Shown: in pieces, positions 1 to 9,537 of the stretch
Layout of the letters: each line of letters begins with the position of its first letter
Numbering within the stretch: the first letter of the stretch is position 1
From: an uncultured Pelagibacteraceae bacterium
GTDB lineage: Bacteria; Pseudomonadota; Alphaproteobacteria; Pelagibacterales; Pelagibacteraceae
DNA: 64,000 nt
NCBI GenBank assembly: GCA_902521615.1
Contig: CABYSJ010000004.1
Location: forward strand, 1 to 64,000
Direction: 5' to 3'
The notes under the pieces: generated by a model
Databases searched by the model: none
Told to the model about the DNA's origin: nothing
Seen by the model: the letters and a program-made list of their open reading frames with translations, nothing else
Translations under genes and position numbers: made by a program

Positions 1-865
1 CACACATACTTAATGTAAATGTTGCAATAGAAAGAATTATTACCCATGAAGTTAAAATAGATTTTTTTTCTAATACTAAAATACAATGTAAAAGAGTGGT
101 TAATGCAAGCCAGGGCATTAGAGAAACATTCTCAACTGGATCCCAAAACCAAAAACCTCCCCAGCCCAATTCGTAATAAGCCCAAATTGATCCAAGCAGT
201 ATTCCTAAAGTCAAAAAAATCCATGAAATTAAGATCCATTTTTTTATATGTGATGCCCAACTAGTAGAAATTATTTTTAAACTTGTTGCTGCCAAAACAG
301 ATGAAAAAATAATTGAAGAACCAACATAGCCAAAATATAAAATTGGTGGATGAATTGCTAAAGCAGGGTCTTGTAAAATTGGGTTTAATCCAAGACCTTC
401 AGTAGGTATTGGAAAAATATAATTAAATGGATTTGATGTTTTGATTAGAAATAAAAAGAAACCAACAATTATTATTTGTTGAAAAACAAGAGTTAAAATT
501 TTGTATTTTACTGGTTGATTTTTTGTTTGTATTAAAAATATGAAAATAAATAATGTTAAAACAAGTAACCATAATAATAAACTACCCTCATGATTCCCCC
601 AGGTTCCACTTATTTTGTAAAATAATGGTTTAGTAGTGTGAGAATTATTAAATACTGTTACATTACTAAAATCTGAAATAACAAAAGAAAAGATCAAACA
701 CAAAAAACTTATGACAACAAAAAACAATTGCAAAAATGTAAATGATAATATTTTGTTATCTAATACGTTTGAATTATTAAAATTTTTATATGAAAAATAA
801 AATAACGATAATCCAATAATTAATCCTAATATTAACGAATAATATCCAACAAGACTATAAATCAA
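1..865 (-). CDS. ccmF: Heme lyase CcmF, N-terminal part, truncated by window edge; probable TTG start at 865
   Basis: Not in the ORF track. Reverse-strand translation gives MIYSLVGYYSLILGL...SGTWGNHEGSLLLW...HPPILYFGYVG...WAYYELGWGGFWFWDPVENVSLMPWL, the CcmF tryptophan-rich signature; it abuts ccmE. Confidence 0.93.
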   Translation of the reverse strand, partial: MIYSLVGYYSLILGLIIGLSLFYFSYKNFNNSNVLDNKILSFTFLQLFFVVISFLCLIFSFVISDFSNVTVFNNSHTTKPLFYKISGTWGNHEGSLLLWLLVLTLFIFIFLIQTKNQPVKYKILTLVFQQIIIVGFFLFLIKTSNPFNYIFPIPTEGLGLNPILQDPALAIHPPILYFGYVGSSIIFSSVLAATSLKIISTSWASHIKKWILISWIFLTLGILLGSIWAYYELGWGGFWFWDPVENVSLMPWLALTTLLHCILVLEKKSILTSWVIILSIATFTLSMC

Positions 866-866
866 T

Positions 867-1286
867 TTATTTTTCCCCTAATGCTTCTTTTACTTCTGGT
901 GGCATATAATTTTCATCATGCTTTGCTAAAATTTTTGTTGCAGAGAAGAAGTTTCTATCTTTTAAAAAACCTTCTGCAACAACACCTTTTTCCTCAGCAA
1001 ATAAATTTGGTACTGCACCAGAATAAGTAACATTTATTTCATTTTTAAAGTCTGTTATTATAAAGTTAACTTCATTTGAACTTATGGAAATAGAATTTTT
1101 TTTAACCATACCTCCAACTCTTATTTTGCTTTTATCTATTTCAGTAAGTGATTTTATTTCAGAAGGCGATTGAAAATATACAACATTTTCCTCTAATGAT
1201 TTTAAAATCAAAAATATTGTTAAAATTAAAGTAATTAAGATTATTATTATAAACAGAAATCTTAATTTAACTTTTCGACCATACAT
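867..1286 (-). CDS. ccmE: Cytochrome c maturation protein CcmE (heme chaperone)
   Basis: ORF with N-terminal [13 protein letters not shown], and a C-terminal [11 protein letters not shown] heme-binding motif. Confidence 0.95.
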   Translation of the reverse strand: MYGRKVKLRFLFIIIILITLILTIFLILKSLEENVVYFQSPSEIKSLTEIDKSKIRVGGMVKKNSISISSNEVNFIITDFKNEINVTYSGAVPNLFAEEKGVVAEGFLKDRNFFSATKILAKHDENYMPPEVKEALGEK

Positions 1287-1296
1287 GGTTTAAAAG

Positions 1297-1524
1297 TTAA
1301 TTATTTGTTACGTTTGCTAAAATTTCTTTATTAATTCTTTGTGATTTTGCAGAATTAGCTTGCTCAGTAGTAAGTAATCCAAATTTAGCAACAAATTTGT
1401 TTTGTTCTTTAACAAATTGCATTTTAGTTACCCAATATAAACCTAGGAAACTTAATAATGTAAAGCTAAAAGCAGATAACACATACACTGCATATCCATT
1501 CATAAAAAATAATTCATTTATCAT
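1297..1524 (-). CDS. ccmD: Heme exporter protein CcmD-like small membrane protein
   Basis: 75 aa, single N-terminal TM (NGYAVYVLSAFSFT), located between ccmE and ccmC. Confidence 0.75.
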   Translation of the reverse strand: MINELFFMNGYAVYVLSAFSFTLLSFLGLYWVTKMQFVKEQNKFVAKFGLLTTEQANSAKSQRINKEILANVTNN

Positions 1525-2228
1525 AATCTATCTAAGCCTTTATTTTTAATTTTTATCAGTTCTGTATTATATTTCATTAAGAAAATTAACAATGAAAAAA
1601 GAGCAAATGCCGCAGTCATTATTAATAATGGGTAAAGCATTGATGAATGAATTGAGCTTTTTGACAAAATATTAATAGACGCAGGTTGATGGAGTGTATT
1701 CCACCAATCAACTGAGTACTTTATTATTGGAACATTTATAATTCCTAAAATAGTTATAAAAGTTGAGATCTTGTAGACTTTTTCTTCCTTATCATAAATT
1801 CTCCAAACAATTAAATACATTGCATAGAATAAAGCTAATATTAACATTGATGTAATTCTTGCATCCCAAGCCCACCATGTTCCCCAAGTTGGTTTTCCCC
1901 AAATTGATCCTGTAACTAAAGCAATAATATTAAAAACAAATCCTGAAGGAGCTAAACTTTTAGAGATTAAAAAAAAGTTTTTGTTTCTAAATACAAAACC
2001 ACAAATAGATAACAAAGTTATAGAAGAAAATATTCCAAGTGAAATCCAAGCGGCAGGAACATGAACATACATAATCCTAACTGCATCACTTTGTTTATAA
2101 TCTTCAGGCGATATAATTAATGCTTCAACTAAACCAACACTCAATACAACAATAAACAAAAATAAAACGTACTTAGGTGCTTTTGACGTAATTTTGAAAA
2201 TTTTGTTAGGTTCAAAAAGTTTAAACAT
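1521..2228 (-). CDS. ccmC: Heme exporter CcmC
   Basis: WGTWWAWDARITSMLIL and YVHVPAAW motifs. Confidence 0.95.
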   Translation of the reverse strand: MFKLFEPNKIFKITSKAPKYVLFLFIVVLSVGLVEALIISPEDYKQSDAVRIMYVHVPAAWISLGIFSSITLLSICGFVFRNKNFFLISKSLAPSGFVFNIIALVTGSIWGKPTWGTWWAWDARITSMLILALFYAMYLIVWRIYDKEEKVYKISTFITILGIINVPIIKYSVDWWNTLHQPASINILSKSSIHSSMLYPLLIMTAAFALFSLLIFLMKYNTELIKIKNKGLDRL

Positions 2229-2407
2229 ATTTTAATTTAGAATTTTTTTTGGTGATTTCTATTATGAAATAGTTTTCTGATCAAGAATGCAGAGGGGAGA
2301 TAATAAGATTGAAATTAACGTTTAACACTCTTGACCAGAAGATACTAAATAAATAGCTAATTTGTATGGCCTAGATTTGAGCTAAATGTGGTTGAATGAT
2401 GGTTGCC

Positions 2408-2728
2408 TTAATTAGAAAGCTTGAAATAACTAGAGCCTTTTTTTCCTGAAAAAATCTCTTCAATTAAAGGGTGTTTTATTGGCTCATCAGAGTCATCCAT
2501 CAGCAAGTTTTGCTCAGAAACATAAGCTTCATAAGTTATCTCATCATTTTCTGCTAATAAGTGATAAAATGGTTGATCTTTTCTTGGTCTAACATTTTTT
2601 GGAATAGACTGATACCATTCTTCAGAATTATTAAACTCAAAATCAACATCATAAATCACACCTCTGAATTCAAAGTGTTTATGCTTTACAATGTCTCCAA
2701 TTGAAAATTTAGCTTTTTGAACTGGCAT
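2408..2728 (-). CDS. hspQ: HspQ/YccV-like heat shock protein (hemimethylated-DNA-binding family)
   Basis: KFSIGDIVKHKHFEFRGVIYDVD...QPFYHLLAEN...YVSEQNL pattern. Confidence 0.88.
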   Translation of the reverse strand: MPVQKAKFSIGDIVKHKHFEFRGVIYDVDFEFNNSEEWYQSIPKNVRPRKDQPFYHLLAENDEITYEAYVSEQNLLMDDSDEPIKHPLIEEIFSGKKGSSYFKLSN

Positions 2729-2815
2729 AGATCTTAGTATGGGTATTTAGAAATAAAAATCAATGCTAAAAATATAAATGTTTTGTGATGTGGCAAATAT
2801 GTTAATATCTTTTAA

Positions 2816-3367
2816 GTGAATAAATCTTTTTTAAAATTTGTTACTGATTTCGGTCCTTTAGCAATATTTTTTTTCTATTATTACAATAGTGGTAAAAATT
2901 TATCTGTAGCAATACCTCCACTAATAGTTGCAACTTTAGTTGCATTAGCAGTAGTTTGGTTTTTTGAAAAAAAAATTCCTCCAATGCCTTTGGTAAGTGG
3001 AATTTTAATTACTTTTTTTGGTGGATTAACAATCTACTTTAATGATCCTATATTTATCTACGTTAAACCAACTATAATTAACATTATGTTTGCTCTTGCG
3101 TTATTTTTTGGGAAATATTTTACCAATGAACCTATTCTTAAAAAAATTATGGGTAAATCTATTCCTCTAACTGATATTGGTTGGGAAATTCTTAATAAAC
3201 GATGGATGTATTTTTTCTTTGGTCTTGCTTTATTAAATGAAATTGTTTGGAGAACTCAAACAGAAGAATTTTGGGTTAATTTTAAAGTATGGGGAATGCT
3301 TCCTATAACAATAATATTTACAGGGTTTCAGGTACCATTAATTAATAAACATAAAATTGATGCGTAG
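2816..3367 (+). CDS. Septation protein A / YciB family (GTG start)
   Basis: FVTDFGPLAIFFFYY ... FEKKIPPMPLVSGILITFFGGLTIYFNDPIFIYVKPTI ... LNKRWMYFFFGLALLNEIVWR, characteristic of the YciB/IspA family. Confidence 0.9.
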   Translation: MNKSFLKFVTDFGPLAIFFFYYYNSGKNLSVAIPPLIVATLVALAVVWFFEKKIPPMPLVSGILITFFGGLTIYFNDPIFIYVKPTIINIMFALALFFGKYFTNEPILKKIMGKSIPLTDIGWEILNKRWMYFFFGLALLNEIVWRTQTEEFWVNFKVWGMLPITIIFTGFQVPLINKHKIDA

Positions 3368-3704
3368 TAATTTAAAACTAGTAGTAAATAATCCGCATAA
3401 TAAAATAGAAGAAAAACATTTTTTTGAAAAAGATGAGCTAAAAATTATATTAGACTTATATGCCAAGATGGTTTCTGAAGGTTCTTGGAAAGATTACGGT
3501 TTAAGTATTTCAAGTAAGCAAGTGGGGTTTAGTGTTTTTAGAAATGCTACTGAAAATGCCCTATATAAAATTTGCAAAAATTTTAGGCCTAAAAATAAAA
3601 ATCTTAAATATTTGATTACTGATACAAGTGGTAAAATACTAAAAAATTCCTACGATCTTAAAGTTTTATTAAAAAATACCAACTGGAAGAAACTTCAAAA
3701 ATAA
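3357..3704 (+). CDS. DUF2794 family protein
   Basis: 115 aa, ELKIILDLYAKMVSEGSWKDYGLSI..., matches the alphaproteobacterial DUF2794 pattern. Confidence 0.75.
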   Translation: MMRSNLKLVVNNPHNKIEEKHFFEKDELKIILDLYAKMVSEGSWKDYGLSISSKQVGFSVFRNATENALYKICKNFRPKNKNLKYLITDTSGKILKNSYDLKVLLKNTNWKKLQK

Positions 3705-3706
3705 AT

Positions 3707-4468
3707 TTATCTTCTTTGCCCAAATAATCTTAACAACATTATAAATAAATTGATAAAATCAAGATATAAAGTTAAAGCGCCCATCACAGCTTTCTTGCCC
3801 ATTAACTCTCCTGAATCTGAAGCGACATACATATTTTTGATTTTTTGAGTGTCATAAGCTGTTAAACCAACAAATATTAAAACACCTAAAATTGAAATCA
3901 CAAAATACATCATAGAAGATTTCATAAAGATATTAACAATTGAAGCTATAATTATTCCAATTAGACCCATCATTAAAAAAGATCCAAACTTTGTAAGATC
4001 TCTTTTAGTTGTGTATCCATAAATACTCATCGCTCCAAATGTTGCAGATGTAATGAAGAAAACTCTAGTTACACTCATTCCAGTGTAAACTAATAATATT
4101 GAAGATAAAGATAGACCCATCAAAGCTGCAAAAACCCAAAACGTAGTTTGTGCTTTTGATGCACTCATCTTATTAATTCCAAAACTCATGTAAAAAACGA
4201 TACCTAGAGGTGCTAACATTACAAGCCATTTAAGACCTGATAAATAAATTGCATTACCCATCTGCGTTAGACCAACGATTGAACCTGAATCATTAGTAAC
4301 AACAGACATTTTAAATGTTAATAGTGCTACTATTCCAGTTAGCAATATACCTGTTGCCATGTAGTTATAAACTTTTAGCATGTAGGCTCTTAAGCCTTCA
4401 TCCATTACAGCAGCCGATTGTTGTGCTGCTTTAGCTCTATTTAGTATTCCGTTTTTATCAAATTCCAT
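3707..4468 (-). CDS. Bax inhibitor-1/YccA family membrane protein
   Basis: Seven-TM pattern; AYDTQKIKNMY and FINLFIMLLRLFGQRR C-terminus. Confidence 0.92.
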   Translation of the reverse strand: MEFDKNGILNRAKAAQQSAAVMDEGLRAYMLKVYNYMATGILLTGIVALLTFKMSVVTNDSGSIVGLTQMGNAIYLSGLKWLVMLAPLGIVFYMSFGINKMSASKAQTTFWVFAALMGLSLSSILLVYTGMSVTRVFFITSATFGAMSIYGYTTKRDLTKFGSFLMMGLIGIIIASIVNIFMKSSMMYFVISILGVLIFVGLTAYDTQKIKNMYVASDSGELMGKKAVMGALTLYLDFINLFIMLLRLFGQRR

Positions 4469-4547
4469 AATAAGTAATATATATATTCTTTTACTAATTA
4501 TTCAAGATACCTTAAAAGATTAACAAAATTTTAACTTAATATTTCTT

Positions 4548-5582
4548 ATGAATTACAAAAATTTAGGTAATACCAATATTAAAGTGAGTACAATTTGTCT
4601 CGGTACTATGACTTGGGGAGAACAAAATACTGAACTTGAAGCATTTGAACAAATGGATTTTTCATTAGATCAAGGAGTAAACTTTTGGGACACCGCTGAA
4701 TTATATGCAGTACCACCAAAAAAGGAAACCTACGGTGATACAGAAGAAATTATTGGGAACTGGTTTGAAAAAACAAAAAAAAGAGACAAAGTCATTCTTG
4801 CAACAAAAATTGCTGGTCCAGCAAGAGATTATTTAAGAAGTGGAGAAAATAGTTTTACAGGTCCAAACTTAGAATCTGCTTTAAATGACAGTCTTAAAAG
4901 ACTTAAAACTGATTATATAGATTTATATCAACTTCATTGGCCAGAAAGAAATGTAAATAATTTTGGAAGACTTGGTTATGTTCATAAGGAAAATGAATGG
5001 AATAAATTTGAAGATGTTCTTGGAGAGTTAAATAAATATATTGATCAGGGAAAAATAAGATACGTTGGTTTATCAAATGAGACTCCTTGGGGAGTTTTAA
5101 ATTATCTTCAGTTATCGAAAGATAAAAAGTTGCCAAGAATGATGTCAATACAAAATCCTTATAGTTTATTAAATAGATCTTACGAAGTTGGACTAGCTGA
5201 AGTTTCTATAAGAGAAAACATTGGCTGCTTAGCTTACTCTCCACTTGCAAGTGGGTATTTAAGCGGAAAATATAGAAACAAGAATTTTCCCAAAGGATCA
5301 AGAATGGAGAGAGATTTCGATTTCTGGACAAGGTATAGAAAGCCAAATACTGAGGATGCCGTTGAACATTATTATAAAATTAGTGAAAAATTTGATCTAG
5401 ATATGAGTCAGATGGCAATAAAATTTTGTGAAATCCAAGACTTTATGACTAGTGTAATAATTGGAGCAACTACAATGGAGCAGTTGAAAACAAATATAGA
5501 AAGTGTAAATGTAAACTTATCTGATGATATCATTAAAGAAATTAACCACGTACAAACAATTTATCCAAATCCATGTCCATAA
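4548..5582 (+). CDS. Aldo/keto reductase (Tas-like)
   Basis: NYKNLGNTNIKVSTICLGTMTWGEQ; DTAELY; LHWPERN; IIGATTMEQL. Confidence 0.93.
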   Translation: MNYKNLGNTNIKVSTICLGTMTWGEQNTELEAFEQMDFSLDQGVNFWDTAELYAVPPKKETYGDTEEIIGNWFEKTKKRDKVILATKIAGPARDYLRSGENSFTGPNLESALNDSLKRLKTDYIDLYQLHWPERNVNNFGRLGYVHKENEWNKFEDVLGELNKYIDQGKIRYVGLSNETPWGVLNYLQLSKDKKLPRMMSIQNPYSLLNRSYEVGLAEVSIRENIGCLAYSPLASGYLSGKYRNKNFPKGSRMERDFDFWTRYRKPNTEDAVEHYYKISEKFDLDMSQMAIKFCEIQDFMTSVIIGATTMEQLKTNIESVNVNLSDDIIKEINHVQTIYPNPCP

Positions 5583-6085
5583 TTAAAAAAATTACAATAT
5601 TGTTAGGAATATTTTTTATAAGTGGTGTTACTCAAGTTTCAGCGCAAGAAATTAAAAAAATTGGTAAATATAAAGATTGGGAGGCAATGGTCGTTATGGA
5701 TGCTGACGGTAAAGTATGCTTTGCACAATCTTTACCTATTTTGCAAGCTCCAAAAACAAATAAAAGAGATGCAAAATTATTTGTAGCATTCAGACCAAAC
5801 GACAATATAAAAAATGAAGTAAGTGTTACCCCGGGTTATGAATTCAACAAAAATAATTCTGTAACAGCTGCTTCAGGGAAGAATAAATTTAAATTTGATA
5901 TTAAAGAACAGGGTTTTGCGTGGATTGCGGACAATAAAATCGAATTAAAAATGATCAAACAAATGAGAAAAGGATCTAGAATTATGATTACTGGATACAA
6001 TCAACAAGGTTCTCAAACTATTGATCATTACTCATTATTAGGATTTACTAAAGCTTATAACGCTTCAAGAAAAGCTTGTAGTTAA
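5573..6085 (+). CDS. Invasion-associated locus B (IalB)-like secreted protein
   Basis: Signal peptide, GKYKDWEAMVV...KVCFAQSLP, family-typical layout. Confidence 0.7.
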   Translation: MSIIKKITILLGIFFISGVTQVSAQEIKKIGKYKDWEAMVVMDADGKVCFAQSLPILQAPKTNKRDAKLFVAFRPNDNIKNEVSVTPGYEFNKNNSVTAASGKNKFKFDIKEQGFAWIADNKIELKMIKQMRKGSRIMITGYNQQGSQTIDHYSLLGFTKAYNASRKACS

Positions 6086-6089
6086 TTCA

Positions 6090-7277
6090 ATGAAATCAAA
6101 AAAGAAAATTGTTCTAGCTTATTCTGGAGGGCTCGATACTTCTATAATTTTAAAATGGCTTCAAGAAAATTATGATGCAGATGTAATTTGTTATACAGCA
6201 GATGTTGGGCAAGAAATTGATAGAAAAAAAATTATAACTAACGCAAAAAAATTTGGTGTTAAAAATATAATTATTAAAGATTTAAAAGATATTTTTGTTA
6301 AGGATTATGTTTATCCCATGATCAGAGGACACGCGATCTATGAGGGTGTTTATTTATTAGGGACATCAATAGCAAGACCTCTCATTGCAAAAGATCAAAT
6401 TAGAGTAGCTAAAAAATTTAAAGCCTATGCAGTTTCGCATGGAGCAACTGGTAAAGGCAATGACCAAGTTAGATTTGAATTAGGCTATCATTATTTTGGT
6501 CCCAAAATTAAAATCATAGCCCCGTGGAGAATTTGGAAATTAAAATCAAGAACAGACTTAATTAATTATGCAAAAAAACATGGCATAGCTATTCCTAAAG
6601 ATAAAAAAGGTGCACCTCCTTTTTCAGTAGATGATAATTTATTTCATACATCAACTGAAGGTAAGGTTTTAGAAAATCCAAAAAATTCAGCACCAGAATT
6701 TATTTTCCAGCGAACAATTTCTCCAGAAAAGGCACCAAACAAATCATCGTTTATTACTATCAATTTTAAAAACGGTGATCCTTTTGGAATAAATGGAAAA
6801 AAAATGTCTCCGGCTAAATTATTAACAAAGCTCAATGACATCGCAGGTAAAAATGGAATTGGAAGAGTTGACTTAGTGGAGAATAGATTTTTAGGTATCA
6901 AATCTAGAGGTGTATATGAAACGCCCGGTGGAACTCTTTTAATCAATGCTCATCGAGCAATTGAGTCAGTTACTTTAGACAAAGAAACTATGCACAAAAA
7001 AGATCAGATAATGTCTAGATATGCAGAGTTAATTTACAATGGTTATTGGTACTCAAAAGAAAGATTTAAACTTCAAAAAATTGTAGATTTAAAAAGAAGC
7101 AAAGTTAATGGCTCAGTTAAACTTAAATTGTATAAAGGAAATATTACAATTCAATCAAGAGTTACTAATAGCAGCGCTTACTCGATGAAAAAAGTCTCAT
7201 TTGAAGAAAATAAGTCATTTAATAAATCTAACGTTGAAAGATTTATCAATTTTCACAAAAAAAAGCTTCGTTCTTAG
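6090..7277 (+). CDS. argG: Argininosuccinate synthase
   Basis: KKIVLAYSGGLDTSIILKWL; GATGKGNDQVRFE; GRVDLVENRFLGIKSRGVYETPGGT. Confidence 0.98.
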   Translation: MKSKKKIVLAYSGGLDTSIILKWLQENYDADVICYTADVGQEIDRKKIITNAKKFGVKNIIIKDLKDIFVKDYVYPMIRGHAIYEGVYLLGTSIARPLIAKDQIRVAKKFKAYAVSHGATGKGNDQVRFELGYHYFGPKIKIIAPWRIWKLKSRTDLINYAKKHGIAIPKDKKGAPPFSVDDNLFHTSTEGKVLENPKNSAPEFIFQRTISPEKAPNKSSFITINFKNGDPFGINGKKMSPAKLLTKLNDIAGKNGIGRVDLVENRFLGIKSRGVYETPGGTLLINAHRAIESVTLDKETMHKKDQIMSRYAELIYNGYWYSKERFKLQKIVDLKRSKVNGSVKLKLYKGNITIQSRVTNSSAYSMKKVSFEENKSFNKSNVERFINFHKKKLRS

Positions 7278-7334
7278 TATCGTTTAGGACAAATTAACAT
7301 TTGTTTAAATCACTAAAAATTATATCCTTAGATC

Positions 7335-7793
7335 ATGGAATCAATAAAGAATTGGATGAGAGATGCTGCAAATATTTTATTTGATGATAGTAAGAATGAT
7401 CTACGCGCACTTCCTAAAACAGTTAGATTACAAATTCTTTTAGTTTTAAGTTTTATTTGGACTACTGTTTTTAGTTTATATGTTTTTTCTTACACAACTT
7501 TTGCATTTGGATGGGCTGGACTTTTTTTAGCTCATATAGGTTTAATATTTGCCGTCTATATGACTTTTAAACAATTCCATAGAGCAGAAGAGAAATCTGC
7601 AAGTGTTTTTCAAACAAAAAATTTTGATCCTTTTAAAATCATGGTCATAGTTTTTGTGATAGTATTTATTTTTGTATTTTCAAAAGGAATTGAAGTTTTG
7701 ACAAGTCCAAACCCGAATTCTTATTCAATCCCTTATGATGGTCCCTTAAAATCTGCAATTGAAAAATGGTTACCTTTTAGTAAAGATAAATAA
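7335..7793 (+). CDS. Hypothetical membrane protein
   Basis: 152-aa ORF with several TM segments, 1-nt overlap with the next gene. Confidence 0.7.
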   Translation: MESIKNWMRDAANILFDDSKNDLRALPKTVRLQILLVLSFIWTTVFSLYVFSYTTFAFGWAGLFLAHIGLIFAVYMTFKQFHRAEEKSASVFQTKNFDPFKIMVIVFVIVFIFVFSKGIEVLTSPNPNSYSIPYDGPLKSAIEKWLPFSKDK

Positions 7794-8173
7794 TGGATAA
7801 GATAGCAAAAAACTTACAGTTAGCATTAATGGTTATTATCTTGATCAGTACTGTTATTGCTGTTGGGATTGAAATGAAAAACATGTTTTTAAATCAATCT
7901 GTTACATTAGCAGATTTGCTTTTAATGTTTCTTTATTTGGAGGTACTAGCAATGGTTAGGGTTTTTTGGAACCAACAATCTATTAGTATTACCCTTCCAC
8001 TTCTTATTGCAATTACAGCGCTTGCACGATTTATTATTCTACAAGGCAAAGAAATGGATCCTACTGCACTTGTTTATGAAGCAGTAGCTATTTTGTTAAT
8101 AGCTGGAGCCATTGTTGTTTTAAGGTTAAGACATAGTGACAAATTAGGTCTTAAGAAAAAAAAATCAAAATAA
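7793..8173 (+). CDS. PsiE-like (phosphate-starvation-inducible) membrane protein
   Basis: Four TM pattern, LADLLLMFLYLEVLAMVRVFW. Confidence 0.8.
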   Translation: MDKIAKNLQLALMVIILISTVIAVGIEMKNMFLNQSVTLADLLLMFLYLEVLAMVRVFWNQQSISITLPLLIAITALARFIILQGKEMDPTALVYEAVAILLIAGAIVVLRLRHSDKLGLKKKKSK

Positions 8174-8179
8174 TTTAAA

Positions 8180-9319
8180 ATGATATTTGAAGCTTCAAGG
8201 GCTAAGGCCTTAAATCAATTAAATAATTTTGTTGAGAATAATCTTGGAGAATATTCAAAATTAAGGAATTTTGATTTTGGACCTGAAAAAAGATCTAATA
8301 TATCTTGCTTATCACCATATATAACTCATGGAATAATTAATGAACAAGAAGTCATTCAGAAAGCTCTAAGTAAATTTTCTTTTTCAAAAAATGAAAAGTT
8401 TATTCAAGAAGTTCTATGGCGAACTTATTGGAAAGGTTGGTTAGAACTAAGACCAAGTGTTTGGGCTGATTATCTTATCGAATTAAATCAAATCAAAAAT
8501 GAATTTAAAGATAATAGCGATTATATTGCAGCAATCGATGGAAAAACAAAAGTAGATTGCTTTAATGAGTGGGTGAAAGAGCTTAAAGAAAACAATTATT
8601 TGCATAATCACACAAGAATGTGGTTTGCTAGTATTTGGATTTTTACTTTAGAATTGCCTTGGCAATTAGGTGCAGAATTTTTTATGCAACATCTTTATGA
8701 TGGAGATGCTGCATCAAATACTCTTGGGTGGCGATGGGTTGCGGGTGTTCAAACTCAAGGAAAACATTACCTTGCAAGTGAATGGAATATTAAAAAATTC
8801 ACTAACAATAGATTTCAAAATATAAAATTAAATGAAAATGCTCCTCCAAAAGTATCTGAAAAATCTTATCAAATAATTAAACAGGATTTTAATAACCCAC
8901 AAAAAATTGAGAATAAGAATCTTTTAATATTTGAAAATAATCTCTCGTTTGAAATCACTGACTTTAAGGAAAACAATTTTAAGAAATTTTACTTAGTTTC
9001 TAATAAAAATGAAAATAGAGCAATAAAACTCAGTGAAAAGTTAGTGAAATTTAAATCTCATTTAATAGAAGACCAAGAACAAAGATTAAAAAATCAATCT
9101 ATTGATTGTCAAATTATAGATATAAGTGAATTAACAAATATTGAAAATTATTACGGTTTGTATCCAACAGTAGGTGAAAATTTAGATTTTTTAAATTCTA
9201 ATAATTTAAAGATAAATTTTTTATATAGAAATCTTGATCAATTAGCTTGGCAATACTGTAATAAAGGTTTTTTTAATTTTAAAAATTATATTCCTAAAAT
9301 AGTTTCAAGCTTTAATTAA
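8180..9319 (+). CDS. Photolyase/cryptochrome-like FAD-binding domain protein with C-terminal alpha/beta region
   Basis: FIQEVLWRTYWKGWLELRP; NYLHNHTRMWFASIWIF; LYDGDAASNTLGWRWVAGVQTQGKHYLA are photolyase FAD-domain motifs. Confidence 0.88.
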   Translation: MIFEASRAKALNQLNNFVENNLGEYSKLRNFDFGPEKRSNISCLSPYITHGIINEQEVIQKALSKFSFSKNEKFIQEVLWRTYWKGWLELRPSVWADYLIELNQIKNEFKDNSDYIAAIDGKTKVDCFNEWVKELKENNYLHNHTRMWFASIWIFTLELPWQLGAEFFMQHLYDGDAASNTLGWRWVAGVQTQGKHYLASEWNIKKFTNNRFQNIKLNENAPPKVSEKSYQIIKQDFNNPQKIENKNLLIFENNLSFEITDFKENNFKKFYLVSNKNENRAIKLSEKLVKFKSHLIEDQEQRLKNQSIDCQIIDISELTNIENYYGLYPTVGENLDFLNSNNLKINFLYRNLDQLAWQYCNKGFFNFKNYIPKIVSSFN

Positions 9320-9537
9320 AACCAACGAACCATTCCAATAATTCCAGCGGTTGCATAAAAAAATTGCAAAAATAAAATTCCTTTATGACCACCTCTATAG
9401 GCCCAAATTCCAATTAAAATGGCTGACAATAACAACAGGCAAAAACCAAAAAATTCTATCCCTATATTTAAAGCGACAAACAAAGAATATAATATTGCAG
9501 TTATAACCCCTGCCCATTCAAAGATTTTATTATTCAT
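9316..9537 (-). CDS. Small hypothetical membrane protein
   Basis: 73 aa, three TM-like segments, 4-nt overlap with the upstream amidotransferase. Confidence 0.65.
   Translation of the reverse strand: MNNKIFEWAGVITAILYSLFVALNIGIEFFGFCLLLLSAILIGIWAYRGGHKGILFLQFFYATAGIIGMVRWF

Noticed and set aside
4903-5148. Antisense ORF inside the aldo/keto reductase
   Set aside because: Fully contained in a confident gene on the other strand, no recognisable family; typical chance ORF in AT-rich DNA
6644-6946. Antisense ORF inside argG
   Set aside because: Mirror of conserved argG codons; no independent support
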